Assembly (NCBI GenBank): GCA_900105225.1 | Contig: LT629764.1 | Span: 3,055,501 to 3,119,500 of the forward strand | Direction: 5' to 3' | DNA: 64,000 nucleotides | DNA from: Paenibacillaceae bacterium GAS479 | Lineage (GTDB): Bacteria; Bacillota; Bacilli; Paenibacillales; Paenibacillaceae | Shown here: positions 34,649 to 44,040 of the stretch, one piece after another | Layout: each line of letters starts with the position of its first letter | How positions within the stretch are numbered: position 1 is the stretch's first letter | Position numbers and translations under genes: made by a program | The notes under the pieces: model-generated | The model's input: only the letters and a program-made list of their open reading frames with translations | The model's database searches: none | What the model was told of the DNA's origin: nothing

Positions 34649-35305
34649 CTAAGCGAGCTCCAACAATTGACGAAATAGCTCGGCGTAATAGTTCTGCTCC
34701 CTTGGGATGAAGTCTTTGGCTTGTATTTTGATCCGGACGGGTACAAGCCCTGTAGCAGTTCCAGCGATGTTCCCGCTTGCCTTATCGTCCCCCCATTCGG
34801 CTCCTCTCGCTTCAACTAGGTCCACTTTGCCTTCGAACAGTTGAATCATATCCTTCAGAGGGGCTTCATAGATTCCCGCGACCTCATCCCGCTGAAGTCG
34901 ATGCTCGAGCAAGGGCAGCTCGCAGTGCAGTGCGAATACCTCGCTCCGCTCATGATCGATAAACGGCTTGTCACCGGCAATGCCGGTTGCTCTTTTCTCA
35001 TGCCACCCTAGCGGGATCAGCTCATCGAAAATAACAGAGACCCCCAGCTCCTCCTCAATTTCGCGAATGGCGTCATAGACCTTTTCACCTGCAGTCAGAT
35101 GGCCAGCGGCTGTAATATCCAGGTAGCCGGGATAAGTATCCTTGCCTATTTGGCGTTTTTGGAACCGGACGTTTGGCTGGCCGGAGCTGCGGTTTATGAG
35201 CCAACAATGAAAAGCACGATGCCGCAGCCCTAACCGATGAGTATCTTCCCGAGAGGCGATGCCTGCCGGCTGCCAATTCTCGTCGTATACATCGAACATT
35301 TCCAC
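34649..35305 (-). CDS. NUDIX hydrolase (isopentenyl-diphosphate-isomerase-like subgroup)
   Basis: The NUDIX box is visible as GHLTAGEKVYDAIREIEEELG, with the preceding TYPGYLDITAAG. The start VEMFDVYDENWQPAG... HRLGLRHRAFHCWL is the usual N-terminus of this subgroup (FDVYDExGxxxG). So I use the GTG at 35305 rather than the ATG at 35362, which lacks a ribosome site; 218 residues. Substrate unknown; a Mg-dependent pyrophosphohydrolase. Confidence 0.85.
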   Translation of the reverse strand: MEMFDVYDENWQPAGIASREDTHRLGLRHRAFHCWLINRSSGQPNVRFQKRQIGKDTYPGYLDITAAGHLTAGEKVYDAIREIEEELGVSVIFDELIPLGWHEKRATGIAGDKPFIDHERSEVFALHCELPLLEHRLQRDEVAGIYEAPLKDMIQLFEGKVDLVEARGAEWGDDKASGNIAGTATGLVPVRIKIQAKDFIPREQNYYAELFRQLLELA

Positions 35306-35586
35306 TATGCTATTTTCGCCTCCGATATAAAACGATGTTTGTTTCGCAACTGCCGTCTCCATTGTACATTAGGCTGCGCGGCTTCTGCGACAAAGCCTGG
35401 ACGGAGCTCTTTGCCGCTTTCATCTATCTTCCGCTGCCACATATCGCTTCACTATATCATCGATGCATAAAAATTCATTTTAATGAAAAGTAACTCAAAG
35501 GATTTTTCTTCCTGCCGTCGAATTGGTGGAAAGCCCGTTAAGGGTACGAGGAATAGTCACAACAGCAAGAGAGATTCGGAGGCCTC

Positions 35587-37407
35587 ATGATGATCCCATT
35601 TCGAACAATTGACCATGCCTTGTATCTTGTGCTTGCGCTTATTATCGCTGCGCTAGCCTCTTATGTGATGTTCAGCATGATTGCTCGTTTTAAAAAGTCC
35701 CGGTCGCACCGGGTTTATTGGTTGATGGGGGCCTCAACGGTATTTGCGGTAGGCACTTGGTCCATGCATTCCGTCAGTATGCTTGCCTATCATGATGCTG
35801 CTGTCATTGTAACTGGTACCCAGACGATCATCCCGCTGTTCCTTTCGGGAGGATCTACTTATTTTGCCTTGAAGATACTGAGCGGAAGACGGGAGCATTC
35901 TTCTATGATTCGGCAGCTGTCGGCCGCATTGCTGCTGACTAGCGGGGCTACTATGCTTCATTTCTTATGCATGCTCAGCCATTCAGCGAATCATCTTCAG
36001 CTCGATCCGTTTTATGCGGGCTCCGCGTTCCTTTGTTTTCTTGGTGCTTCATTCGCGGCTTTTTTCCTGTACCAAAAACATGCGGAGCGCTTCATATTGC
36101 TAAGTTCTCTGCTGATCGGGGTCGGAGCTCTGGCGATGCATCTATTGATGATTGCCGGTACTCAATTTTATTCATCACTGAGCATGCAAGATTACCGGCT
36201 CGACGATTACATGATGTTGATGGGACTACTGATGGCTTCGGCTATCATTATTATTATCTCCTTTAGCATCGTCACGTGGGTTGCCGACCGTCGTTATGGC
36301 CTGATTAATGAACGCTACCGCCTGCTCGTTGAAAATTCCATCGACATGATTGCTGTCATCAGCGGCACTTCCTGGGAGTTCGTTAATCGTTCAGGTCTAC
36401 GAATGTTCGAGATTACGGAAGAATCGCATATGGTCGGTCGCTCCATCTTTGAATTTCTTCACCCCGATCACAAAGAGCGATTAACCCTTCATCTCCAGCG
36501 CCATCAAGCGTATAAATCGATTAAAAAAACCGGTTGTGAGGATGGACCCGCGATCGAGCTGGACTGGGTGACGCGAACGGGGAAGCTGATCAACACGGAG
36601 CTGATTCTTTCCGAATCGACCTTTGCCGGCAAGTCTGTCGTCGTCGTCATCATTCGGGACATCAGCGAGCGCAAAAAGAACGAGGAATTACTCATCAATT
36701 CCGAGAAGCTGTACGTGGCAGGCCAGCTTGCCGCTGGCATCGCCCATGAAATCCGCAACCCGCTGACCTCGCTCAAGGGCTTCCTGCAACTGATCGCAAG
36801 CGGCCGGACTTCCGCAACCGGCTATTACGACATCATGAAGTCCGAGCTTAATCGGGTCGAAACGATCGTCAGTGAGTTGTTGATGCTCTCGAAGCCCCAG
36901 GTGTACGAGATGGACATTGCCGACGCACGTTGCATGATGCTGGATACGGTGCTGTTGCTGGAGTCGCAGGCGGCGCTTTACGGCATTGTGGTCAAGGTGG
37001 ACTACGGGGAGGAGCCGCTTTGGATCTATGGAGTGGATTCGCAAATCAAGCAGGTGTTCATTAATGTGCTGAAAAATGGCATAGAGGTCATGCAGGATGG
37101 CGGAGAAATCGAGATTGTTCTGCGCCGCGAGAGGGAAGAAGTGCTGATCTCCGTGACGGATATGGGGCCTGGCATTGACGAGGAGCAGCTCGCCAAGATA
37201 GGTCAGCCCTTTTATACGACCAAAGACAAGGGCACTGGACTCGGACTTATGGTATCCTATAAAATTGTGGACAATCACAAGGGCCAAATCCGGGTGGAAA
37301 GCAAGCTCGGAACGGGAACCACCTTCGAGATCCAGCTTCCTTATCGCAATCATAGCGCTAGAAGCGATTTCAAAGGAGCACCTGGAGAGGATGCAAAATT
37401 CGGCTGA
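35587..37407 (+). CDS. MHYT-domain sensor histidine kinase with PAS domain
   Basis: The 606-residue kinase begins with seven membrane segments (about 10-235) carrying MHYT-type repeats (GTWSMHSVSMLAY, ATMLHFLCMLSHS, LAMHLLMIAG). These are thought to bind metal and sense O2, CO or NO. A PAS domain (about 250-370, ENSIDMIAVISGTSWEFVNRS) is followed by HisKA (LAAGIAHEIRNPLTSLKGFL) and HATPase_c (NVLKNGIEVMQDGG, VTDMGPGIDEEQ, GTGLGLMVSYKIV). The form resembles KinA/KinE-type sporulation kinases. GGAGG lies 4 nt before the ATG. No regulator gene is adjacent. Confidence 0.94.
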   Translation: MMIPFRTIDHALYLVLALIIAALASYVMFSMIARFKKSRSHRVYWLMGASTVFAVGTWSMHSVSMLAYHDAAVIVTGTQTIIPLFLSGGSTYFALKILSGRREHSSMIRQLSAALLLTSGATMLHFLCMLSHSANHLQLDPFYAGSAFLCFLGASFAAFFLYQKHAERFILLSSLLIGVGALAMHLLMIAGTQFYSSLSMQDYRLDDYMMLMGLLMASAIIIIISFSIVTWVADRRYGLINERYRLLVENSIDMIAVISGTSWEFVNRSGLRMFEITEESHMVGRSIFEFLHPDHKERLTLHLQRHQAYKSIKKTGCEDGPAIELDWVTRTGKLINTELILSESTFAGKSVVVVIIRDISERKKNEELLINSEKLYVAGQLAAGIAHEIRNPLTSLKGFLQLIASGRTSATGYYDIMKSELNRVETIVSELLMLSKPQVYEMDIADARCMMLDTVLLLESQAALYGIVVKVDYGEEPLWIYGVDSQIKQVFINVLKNGIEVMQDGGEIEIVLRREREEVLISVTDMGPGIDEEQLAKIGQPFYTTKDKGTGLGLMVSYKIVDNHKGQIRVESKLGTGTTFEIQLPYRNHSARSDFKGAPGEDAKFG

Positions 37408-37536
37408 ACACGGCCCTTGAACATTGCTGGTCCTGCAAAGGTATAGAGTGGGGACGGTAGGGGTAAGTAAACGGTATGACGGCTTATTGAACTCCAACCC
37501 AAGCACCGCTCCCCGAGAAAAAGGAGGACCCGCAAC

Positions 37537-38604
37537 ATGACCATTGGAGCCCGCGTACTCAAAACAGGCATGGCCGTGGCACTGGCCATCTATCTTAGCG
37601 GGCTGATCGGCTTTGCCAATCCGCTCTTGCCCGCGGTATCGGCTATCTTTACGCTGCAGCCGTCCATTTTCCGCTCCTGGCAGCAGATAAGTGAGCAATT
37701 CCAGACAAATCTGCTTGGAGCGGCTATCGCGCTAGGCGCGGTGCAATTGATCGGCAGCTCGCCGATTACGGTCGGCATTGTGTGTATCGCGGTCATTTTG
37801 ATCAGCATCAAGCTGAAAATGGAAGCAACGGTTGGATTGACCCTCGTTACGGTCGTAGCGGTGATGGAGGCGAATTCCACGGGCTGGATGTTTGCCGTTG
37901 AACGCTTTCTGCAGGTGCTGACCGGTATGGGCGCTGCCTTCGCGGTTAATGTGCTGATTTTCCCTCCAAGTCCGCGCAAGCAGTTCCATGATCTGGTTCT
38001 GCAAAGCTACACGCAGCTGTCGCTGCTGCTTCGTACCTCTATCTCGGACGAGATGAAGGAGCAGGTGTACAAGCAGGAAAAAGACAAACTGCACGGCATA
38101 ATTGGCAGGCTGGAGGAACGCTTTAAGGTGCTCGAAGAGGAACGCAGCTTCCGCGCCGCGCGTCGCGCAGAACGTGCTAGGCAGCTACTTCTGGCCAAGC
38201 AGCTTATCCGTGCTGTGAACAAGGGTGCTGACCTGCTCGAAGTCATCGAGGAGCATTATTTCTCTTCGCCGGGTGCAGAGGCGTGGGCAAGCCGTCTGGA
38301 CTCTCAGATCGAGGAGCTGACCAAGTATCACGAGTTTCTGCTGCTCAAGCTGGACGACAAAATCAAGCCCGGCTCGTTCATCCAGGATGACGCCATTACA
38401 GGCACGAGCCTGGCTCGCCAGCTGACGGAATATCTAAAAGACAATCCGGACGAGCATCGCAGGCTTGTATTCGTGGCTTCAGCGTTGTTCGAATATGGAT
38501 ACCATCTGCGCCGGCTTGAGAAGATTATCGAGCAAGTGCAAAATCGCGAAGCAGAGGATGCTAGCCGGAAGTGGCAGATTTTCCCGTTGAAAAGTAAAGA
38601 CTAG
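37537..38604 (+). CDS. Aromatic-acid exporter family (ArAE_1/FUSC-like) membrane protein
   Basis: The 355-residue protein has four to six membrane helices in residues 5-145 (VLKTGMAVALAIYLSGLIG, AVSAIFTLQPSIFRSWQQ, LLGAAIALGAVQLIG). A cytoplasmic helical domain with charged coiled segments (about 150-355) follows. This matches the YgaE/YqjA-like ArAE_1 family of putative exporters. AAGGAGG lies upstream. Substrate not deducible. Confidence 0.9.
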   Translation: MTIGARVLKTGMAVALAIYLSGLIGFANPLLPAVSAIFTLQPSIFRSWQQISEQFQTNLLGAAIALGAVQLIGSSPITVGIVCIAVILISIKLKMEATVGLTLVTVVAVMEANSTGWMFAVERFLQVLTGMGAAFAVNVLIFPPSPRKQFHDLVLQSYTQLSLLLRTSISDEMKEQVYKQEKDKLHGIIGRLEERFKVLEEERSFRAARRAERARQLLLAKQLIRAVNKGADLLEVIEEHYFSSPGAEAWASRLDSQIEELTKYHEFLLLKLDDKIKPGSFIQDDAITGTSLARQLTEYLKDNPDEHRRLVFVASALFEYGYHLRRLEKIIEQVQNREAEDASRKWQIFPLKSKD

Positions 38605-38665
38605 TTCAGGGCTATTCGCCCAGTCCGGTAAGTGCTGAATTGCGTGGCCTCTTCATCATCCTCAA

Positions 38666-38706
38666 AAAAAGGTGTACCCTGCGCTTGAAGCGGGGTACAC
38701 CTTTTT
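38666..38706 (+). terminator. Terminator after the ArAE gene
   Basis: AAAAAGGTGTACCC pairs with GGGGTACACCTTTTT; symmetrical, so it may also act on the convergent gene. Confidence 0.88.
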
Positions 38707-38719
38707 GCTGCTGATAAAC

Positions 38720-39016
38720 CTATTTGTCTCCCCGATGCTCTTTGTGGGTATGGCGGCGGGGATGCTGAAGATGGTTCTCGGGATCATTTGCGCTGTCATG
38801 CGGAATTATCCGGGGATCGGTATGCCCGGCATGATGGTTGCTGAATTCCAGCTCGGTCAGCTTCCACTCCGTTGAGCCCCACATCGGATCAGCAGGAAAA
38901 ACATCGCCGCGCTGCAATTTTTCCTCGCGTCCCCACTGATTCGTATAAACGCCGTCCACCTCGACATGCTCCCCCGAGACGGGTTCCATTTCATTATGAT
39001 TCGGTTTATCGCTCAT
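38720..39016 (-). CDS. Small hydrophilic protein, possibly YjzC-like
   Basis: The 98-residue frame has AGGAGGAG 6 nt before the ATG. The centre (GVYTNQWGREEKLQRGDVFPADPMWGSTEW) recalls the GxY...GDxFP pattern of the small Bacillus protein YjzC. The last 40 residues are His/Asp/Asn-rich (EFSNHHAGHTDPRIIPHD) and might bind metal. Function unknown; similarity is by eye. Confidence 0.65.
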   Translation of the reverse strand: MSDKPNHNEMEPVSGEHVEVDGVYTNQWGREEKLQRGDVFPADPMWGSTEWKLTELEFSNHHAGHTDPRIIPHDSANDPENHLQHPRRHTHKEHRGDK

Positions 39017-39042
39017 GACATCTCCTCCTGTTCAGGAACGTA

Positions 39043-39186
39043 CTAAACGCCGTGTTTCTTGACTGCCGCTGCATCGGCATCGGACTGCTGCGCGCTTGCC
39101 TGGGCTTTGCTCCGGCCGCTCCGGTCGGCATCGGACTGAGCTTTGCGCGCCGACAATTGTTTTGCTGATGGCTGCTCGCCTGACAT
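39043..39186 (-). CDS. Small Ala/Ser/Gln-rich soluble protein (47 residues)
   Basis: Start ATG at 39186 with GAGGAG 7 nt upstream (an in-frame ATG two codons earlier overlaps the site). The product begins MSGEQPSAKQLSARKAQSDA and ends AAAVKKHGV; it has no Cys, no Trp and no hydrophobic segment, and contains a QSDAD motif twice. The composition is like small acid-soluble or stress proteins of spore-formers, but I cannot assign a family. Confidence 0.6.
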   Translation of the reverse strand: MSGEQPSAKQLSARKAQSDADRSGRSKAQASAQQSDADAAAVKKHGV

Positions 39187-39363
39187 GGCCATTCTCCTCT
39201 CGGCTTTCGACTACCTTAACAGTGTGCCGCAGGTCAAGCGGTACTATGAACCGATAGATAAGGCAATAATCGGCAACGCGGTTGCAGCGGCGAAAAGAAA
39301 TGAAAAATGCCTCGCCAGCGGCTTGTCCAATGACAAGTCTGCTGAGGAAGCATTAAAAGGGCG

Positions 39364-39963
39364 TTATTTGGCTAAGTAGCGCGTCTCAAGCTTTTTACCG
39401 CCGAGCCACATCAGCACAACGACAATAGCGGCTAAAGCGATACGCCAAGGAGCCAGCTCGCCAATATTGAAGCTGAGCAGCGAGATCATGAAGATCATGA
39501 CCGCTTTGCCAAGCAGGATGGCCATCAGGAACGTACGGAAGGGGAGCGAGCTAAGGCCGGAAGCGAGATTTACCAGCACGGATGGCGAAAAAGGGAAACA
39601 GCTGAGCAAGAACACAGGTGTAAAACCCCGGCGCTCCAGCCAGTCAAAAAACTTGCCAGCCCGGGGGAAGCGCCGCTCCAGCCACATGCCTAGACCCGAC
39701 CCGAAAGTACGGGCCAATCCGAACATACAGAGGGAGCCCGCGCAAACGCCGATCCAGGAAAAAAGAAAGCCGAATCCGAGTCCATAAATGTTGGCGTTAG
39801 CCGCGATGAATAAAACCAGCGGCAGGAAGGGCAGAAATGCTTCCGAAAAAGGCAATAGAATGCCGGGCAGCGGCCCGTAATGGGAAAATTTCTGAAGCAT
39901 CTGCTCCAACTGTTGCAGATCCATTGACTTAATTTCACGCATCCATTCATGAAGAGTATTCAT
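39364..39963 (-). CDS. TVP38/TMEM64 family (VTT/DedA-like) membrane protein
   Basis: The 199-residue protein has the VTT domain: GPLPGILLPFSEAFLPFLPLVLF, then GVCAGSLCMFGLARTFG and FLLSCFPFSPSVLVNLASGLS. There are five to six membrane helices. DedA/VTT proteins are linked to lipid scrambling or export and proton-coupled transport. No clear ribosome site precedes the ATG; it follows the MFS gene by 17 nt and may be co-transcribed with it. Confidence 0.9.
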   Translation of the reverse strand: MNTLHEWMREIKSMDLQQLEQMLQKFSHYGPLPGILLPFSEAFLPFLPLVLFIAANANIYGLGFGFLFSWIGVCAGSLCMFGLARTFGSGLGMWLERRFPRAGKFFDWLERRGFTPVFLLSCFPFSPSVLVNLASGLSSLPFRTFLMAILLGKAVMIFMISLLSFNIGELAPWRIALAAIVVVLMWLGGKKLETRYLAK

Positions 39964-39980
39964 GAGAGCAAGCTCACAAC

Positions 39981-41189
39981 CTATCTCGATAATTTAGTCC
40001 GACTGCTTGACGGTTCCGTCAATGGAAGGAAGCAGTAACATAGGCCGATGATGCCGAACAGCAAGGCGCTCAGCCAGACGACAAAGGGCTCGCCCCGCCA
40101 GGTAGCGATAACACCACCGGCAACGGGGCCGATCATGGCGCCGACACCTTCTACCGTGCTCAGCATACCCCATCCGAGCCCTTTTTGGCTAGGTGGGACA
40201 AACGCTGCCAACAGTGCATTCCACGCTGGCAGCACGGCAGCATAGGAAAAGCCGAGCAGTGCCGCAAGCGCAAGGCATACGGCAAAATTGTCCGTGAAGG
40301 CCAGCGCATAAAGCGTTGCTGCCACGGCAAAAAAGCCTGTGACAAGGAACCAGCGGCGATGATGGCTGAGCTTGTCGGAAAGCTTGCCAAACGGCATAAG
40401 GCCGCCGAGCGTCAGCACTCCGCCTGCGGTCAGCAGCAGTGAATACTGCGCACCGGACAGCGCGAGCTTATCCGTAGCGAAGGTAGGCAGTATGGTGACG
40501 AGCATGCCGGCTACAGCAGTTTGCAGTATCATGCCTGGCAATAGCAGGCGCAGTGCATGGATTCGCTCCTTGAGTACGGGAAGCTGCTCCCGCAGCGGAA
40601 CATGCTGAACGTCGGTCGTGTTGTTCCGGCCGCTGATGAACAAGGCTAGCGCCAAAGCGGCCAATATGCTGATAAGCAGCATGAGATAAGCGGCGCGGTT
40701 GCTGTAATCGAGTACAATATTGCAGACGATCGGCCCGGCACCGAGGCCGCCTAGCCAGATCGTATACAGAGCCCCCATCTGGGTCGCGCGTTTTTCTTCT
40801 TTTACTTGTGTGAGGCAAACGATCCAAATCGGCGAAATTCCGACGCCGTATAGCGCTGCTGCTGAGATAAACACCCACGGAGTATGCGCTAGCGGAAGCA
40901 GTAGGATGCCGGCCAGCGAAGCTAGCAGTCCCACAAGAACGACGAAACGGATCGAGAATCGGTCGAGCAAATAACCAATGCCCATTTTAAGTACAGTATC
41001 GGTCAAATAATGCGCCGTAATTGCGGCTCCTACGACATCCAGCGTCAGCCCCAGCGTATTCGTGCCGTATAATGGCAAAAAGCTGACGAGCGCTGCTCCT
41101 CGTACAAATTCAACAAGCAGCAAAATGATAGCAAACAGAGACATTTGAGAATGGCTCCTACTACCGGAGCGCTTCGGGATAAAGTTCAT
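39981..41189 (-). CDS. MFS transporter
   Basis: I start at ATG 41189 because AAGGAGG lies 8 nt upstream; it overlaps the end of the glycosyltransferase gene by 29 nt. The 402-residue protein has twelve hydrophobic segments. The MFS loop 2-3 motif is degenerate (GYLLDRFSIRFVVLVG) and the loop 8-9 repeat is GKLSDKLSHHRRWFL. It looks like a drug or metabolite exporter. Coupling to a lipid glycosyltransferase raises the idea of glycolipid export (as in LtaA next to UgtP in staphylococci), which is inference. Confidence 0.92.
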   Translation of the reverse strand: MNFIPKRSGSRSHSQMSLFAIILLLVEFVRGAALVSFLPLYGTNTLGLTLDVVGAAITAHYLTDTVLKMGIGYLLDRFSIRFVVLVGLLASLAGILLLPLAHTPWVFISAAALYGVGISPIWIVCLTQVKEEKRATQMGALYTIWLGGLGAGPIVCNIVLDYSNRAAYLMLLISILAALALALFISGRNNTTDVQHVPLREQLPVLKERIHALRLLLPGMILQTAVAGMLVTILPTFATDKLALSGAQYSLLLTAGGVLTLGGLMPFGKLSDKLSHHRRWFLVTGFFAVAATLYALAFTDNFAVCLALAALLGFSYAAVLPAWNALLAAFVPPSQKGLGWGMLSTVEGVGAMIGPVAGGVIATWRGEPFVVWLSALLFGIIGLCYCFLPLTEPSSSRTKLSR

Positions 41190-42453
41190 CCACAGGTCCT
41201 CCTTGATCGGGGCTAGGAGAAAACGGGTATTCTTTACCCGTATACCCGAACAACCGCTGCAGCAAATCATCAGCGATTCGGATGGCTCCGTCTGCTTTGC
41301 CAAGCTCCATCCCCCGATGGGATCTTTCCCTAAGACGTTCTGGGTCAGCGAAGAGTTTCAAGATCTCTTCCGCCAGCCCGGCAGGAGTCGAAGCTACAGC
41401 TGCGACGTCTTTTTGCATCAAGAACTCCGCATTCCGCCGCTCCTGGCCGGGCATGGGACGATACAGAACGAGCGGTACACCGGCGGCTAGTCCCTCCGCC
41501 AAAGTCAGTCCGCCGGGCTTTGTTACCAGACAGGAGGCAAGCGGCATCAGTTCATGCAATGAATCTAAGTAGCCGAACACATGAAGCCGATCTCCTGCCG
41601 GATGGGTGTGGAAATGACGCCTGGTTTCTCTGACAAATGCCTCGTTATGCCCACATACGAGGGCGATTTGCAGATCCGGCTGCTCCAGCAGTAAGGAGCA
41701 AGCGGCGGTGATGCCGTTCATAATGCCAGAGCCGCCGCCCATGATCAGAACAAGGGGTAGTGCCGGATCAAGGCCATACCGGAGCAACTGCTCGCGATCG
41801 TTATGCTGGTGGCATCGTTCAAAACCTTGCCGGACGGGGATACCGGTTACGCAAATTCGCTCCGGCGCAATGCCGGCGTCTTTCATCTCTGCCTGCATGT
41901 CGTCGGTAGCGACATAATATCGATCGATACCGGGATGAACCCAGCGCCGGTGCAAATCATAGTCCGTAACGACCGCGCCGGTCAGCGGCGGCCGAAAAAG
42001 CCCACGGGAAGCGGGGCCTGCAAATATCGGGAACGTATGGAGCAGTACATCCGGCTGTTCCTGCTGGAGCAGCCTTCGCAGCTTGGAGCGGCCAAAGGAA
42101 TGCAGCCATGCCGCAAAAAGCGTATTTGGCTTCATCGGGCGTGTACGGTCGTATACCCAGCCATAAAGGCCTGGCAGGATCGTGTAGCTGGTGCGGTAGA
42201 TTTTGCGAGTAAGCTCATTCAGCAAAGGATGCGCCTCCGCCATTAGATCGACGAGTACCGTACGGTGAATGCCGCGTTGAACGAGGGAATCACGAATGGC
42301 CTTTGCTGCTTGAAGATGGCCTTCCCCGTAGGAAGCATACAGAATCATCAGTTTTGGCTGGCGCCCAAGTTCAAGGCTGCCGCCATCCGGCGAAGAGACG
42401 GGAGCAGGAAGGATTGACGAGGCTTGCTCGATAGATCGGGTGAGAAGCTTCAA
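41161..42453 (-). CDS. UgtP/MGDG-synthase-like diacylglycerol glycosyltransferase
   Basis: TTG start at 42453 has AAGGAGG 8 nt upstream; 430 residues. The N-terminal MGDG-synthase domain has LMILYASYGEGHLQAAKAIRDSL. The GT28 C-terminal UDP-sugar region has LVLIMGGGSGIMNG and LVTKPGGLTLAEGLAAGVPLVLY. In Bacilli such enzymes add sugar to diacylglycerol to make glycolipid anchors for lipoteichoic acid. Overlap with an MFS gene mirrors the staphylococcal ugtP-ltaA order and supports that role. A 30-residue Ser/Pro-rich head is unusual. Confidence 0.92.
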   Translation of the reverse strand: MKLLTRSIEQASSILPAPVSSPDGGSLELGRQPKLMILYASYGEGHLQAAKAIRDSLVQRGIHRTVLVDLMAEAHPLLNELTRKIYRTSYTILPGLYGWVYDRTRPMKPNTLFAAWLHSFGRSKLRRLLQQEQPDVLLHTFPIFAGPASRGLFRPPLTGAVVTDYDLHRRWVHPGIDRYYVATDDMQAEMKDAGIAPERICVTGIPVRQGFERCHQHNDREQLLRYGLDPALPLVLIMGGGSGIMNGITAACSLLLEQPDLQIALVCGHNEAFVRETRRHFHTHPAGDRLHVFGYLDSLHELMPLASCLVTKPGGLTLAEGLAAGVPLVLYRPMPGQERRNAEFLMQKDVAAVASTPAGLAEEILKLFADPERLRERSHRGMELGKADGAIRIADDLLQRLFGYTGKEYPFSPSPDQGGPVDELYPEALR

Positions 42454-42664
42454 CGATGTAACCTCCTTAAGTCGGCTCTGCCTATGGCTACTACAGCTGC
42501 TATGCTGGCTTGCCGGCAGTTCCTTCATTGCCTGATAGTCTAGACTTCCTCTGTTAGCGGGAGATTATCGATTTCTAAAGGAGTTTTTTTGTCAACGTTC
42601 AGAAGTCAGAAGTATACTTGAATCGTTATTCATCCTCTAGCTGCGGAAGGAGATTGAATCGATT

Positions 42665-43639
42665 ATGGAATACACGAAGCTTGGACGCTCAGGATTGCAG
42701 GTTAGCCGCCTTTGTCTAGGCACGATGAATTTCGGAGTGAGCACCGAGGAAAAAGAAGCCTTTGCCATTATGGATGCGGCGCTTGACGCCGGTATTAACT
42801 TTTTCGATACGGCCAACATTTACGGTTGGAGGGAGAATACCGGTCTGACCGAGGAGATCATCGGGCGCTGGTTCGCCCAAGGTGGAAACCGTCGGGAGCG
42901 CACTGTACTCGCCACCAAGGTTTATGGAGACATGCATAATAACGTGGATGGGCCTAATCATCAGCCCGGCTTATCGTCTTACAAAATCCGCCGTCATCTA
43001 GAGGACTCGCTGCGCCGCCTGCAGACCGACCATATTGAGCTGTATCAGATGCACCATGTTGATCGCAGCGTCGGATGGGACGAGTTATGGAATTCTTTCA
43101 GCCATCTGCAAATGCAGGGCAAGATCGGTTATGTCGGCGCCAGCAACTTTGCCGGCTGGGATCTGGCTGTAGCCCAGGGCGAGGCTAAAGCGCGCGGTGT
43201 ACTCGGCCTCGTGTCGGAGCAGCATAAATATAATCTGCTGACTCGTCTGCCTGAGCTTGAGGTGCTGCCTTCGGCGCAGGCGCATGGTATCGGGGTCATT
43301 CCGTGGAGTCCGCTTGACGGAGGTTCGCTCTCCGGCAATATCCGCCGCGGCGATGCGGGCAGTCGCAGTGGCGATCAGCGCTGGGAGAAACATCGGGAGC
43401 AGTTGGAGCAGTACGGGAAGCTTTGCGATGAGCTTGGCGAGACAGAGGATCTGGTATCCTTAGCATGGCTGCTGCATCAGCCTGCTGTAACCGCGCCGAT
43501 CATCGGTGTTCGCACGCTGGAGCAGTTCGAGCGCTCGCTGCGCGCTTTGGAGATTAAGCTGGATGAGAGCACGCTTAAGCACATCGACGAAATTTTCCCT
43601 GGACCTGGCGGCGAAGCGCCTAAAGCTTACGCTTGGTAA
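42665..43639 (+). CDS. Aldo/keto reductase
   Basis: The 324-residue reductase has MEYTKLGRSGLQVSRLCLGT at its start, FFDTANIYGWRE (Asp/Tyr), LATKVYGDM (Lys), IELYQMHHVD (His) and APIIGVRTLEQFERSL for NADPH. It belongs to the YcsN/Tas-like AKR group. AAGGAG lies 11 nt before the ATG. Catalytic residues are complete. Confidence 0.93.
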   Translation: MEYTKLGRSGLQVSRLCLGTMNFGVSTEEKEAFAIMDAALDAGINFFDTANIYGWRENTGLTEEIIGRWFAQGGNRRERTVLATKVYGDMHNNVDGPNHQPGLSSYKIRRHLEDSLRRLQTDHIELYQMHHVDRSVGWDELWNSFSHLQMQGKIGYVGASNFAGWDLAVAQGEAKARGVLGLVSEQHKYNLLTRLPELEVLPSAQAHGIGVIPWSPLDGGSLSGNIRRGDAGSRSGDQRWEKHREQLEQYGKLCDELGETEDLVSLAWLLHQPAVTAPIIGVRTLEQFERSLRALEIKLDESTLKHIDEIFPGPGGEAPKAYAW

Positions 43640-43730
43640 GCTCTCTTTTCAATCGGGGGACTTTTTAGGTCGGCCAGAAATTCCTGGCTGGCCTTACGTA
43701 GCGAAAGCGGGTAGCAATGCAAGGGACTTT

Positions 43731-43852
43731 TGTACCTCGAATGCACCTCGAGTGCACCTCGAGTGCACCTTTAGTGAACCTTCAATGCACTTTCAATGCA
43801 CTTTCAATGCACTTTCAATGCACCTTTAGTGCACCTTCAATGCACCTCCATG
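43731..43852. repeat. 11-bp tandem repeats (about 11 copies)
   Basis: Units of the form TGCACYTYNAR (TGCACCTCGAG, TGCACTTTCAA, TGCACCTTTAG) follow each other at exactly 11-bp steps, about one DNA helical turn. GTGCAC palindromes form at many junctions. It lies downstream of the aldo/keto reductase. Confidence 0.95.
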
Positions 43853-44040
43853 CGTAACGAAACTGAGAAGCCTTATTCCGGCAAAATCGAAGGATTTCGA
43901 GGCGTAACGAAACTGAGAGACGCTATTTCAGCATTTTCTGGTTAATATCATCATTTCTGACCTCAATAACGCTTCTCAGTTCCGTTGGCTGGCTTGAACC
44001 CGTGTTTGGTGGGGAATAAGCTCTCTGAGTTTCGTTAGAG
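43853..44040. repeat. Dispersed four-box inverted element, copy B
   Basis: Direct boxes GTAACGAAACTGAGAAGC (43854) and GTAACGAAACTGAGAGAC (43902) are followed by inverted boxes CTTCTCAGTTCCGTT (about 43972) and CTCTCTGAGTTTCGTTAG (about 44021). It is clearly alignable with copy C near 61.2 kb. Confidence 0.9.
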
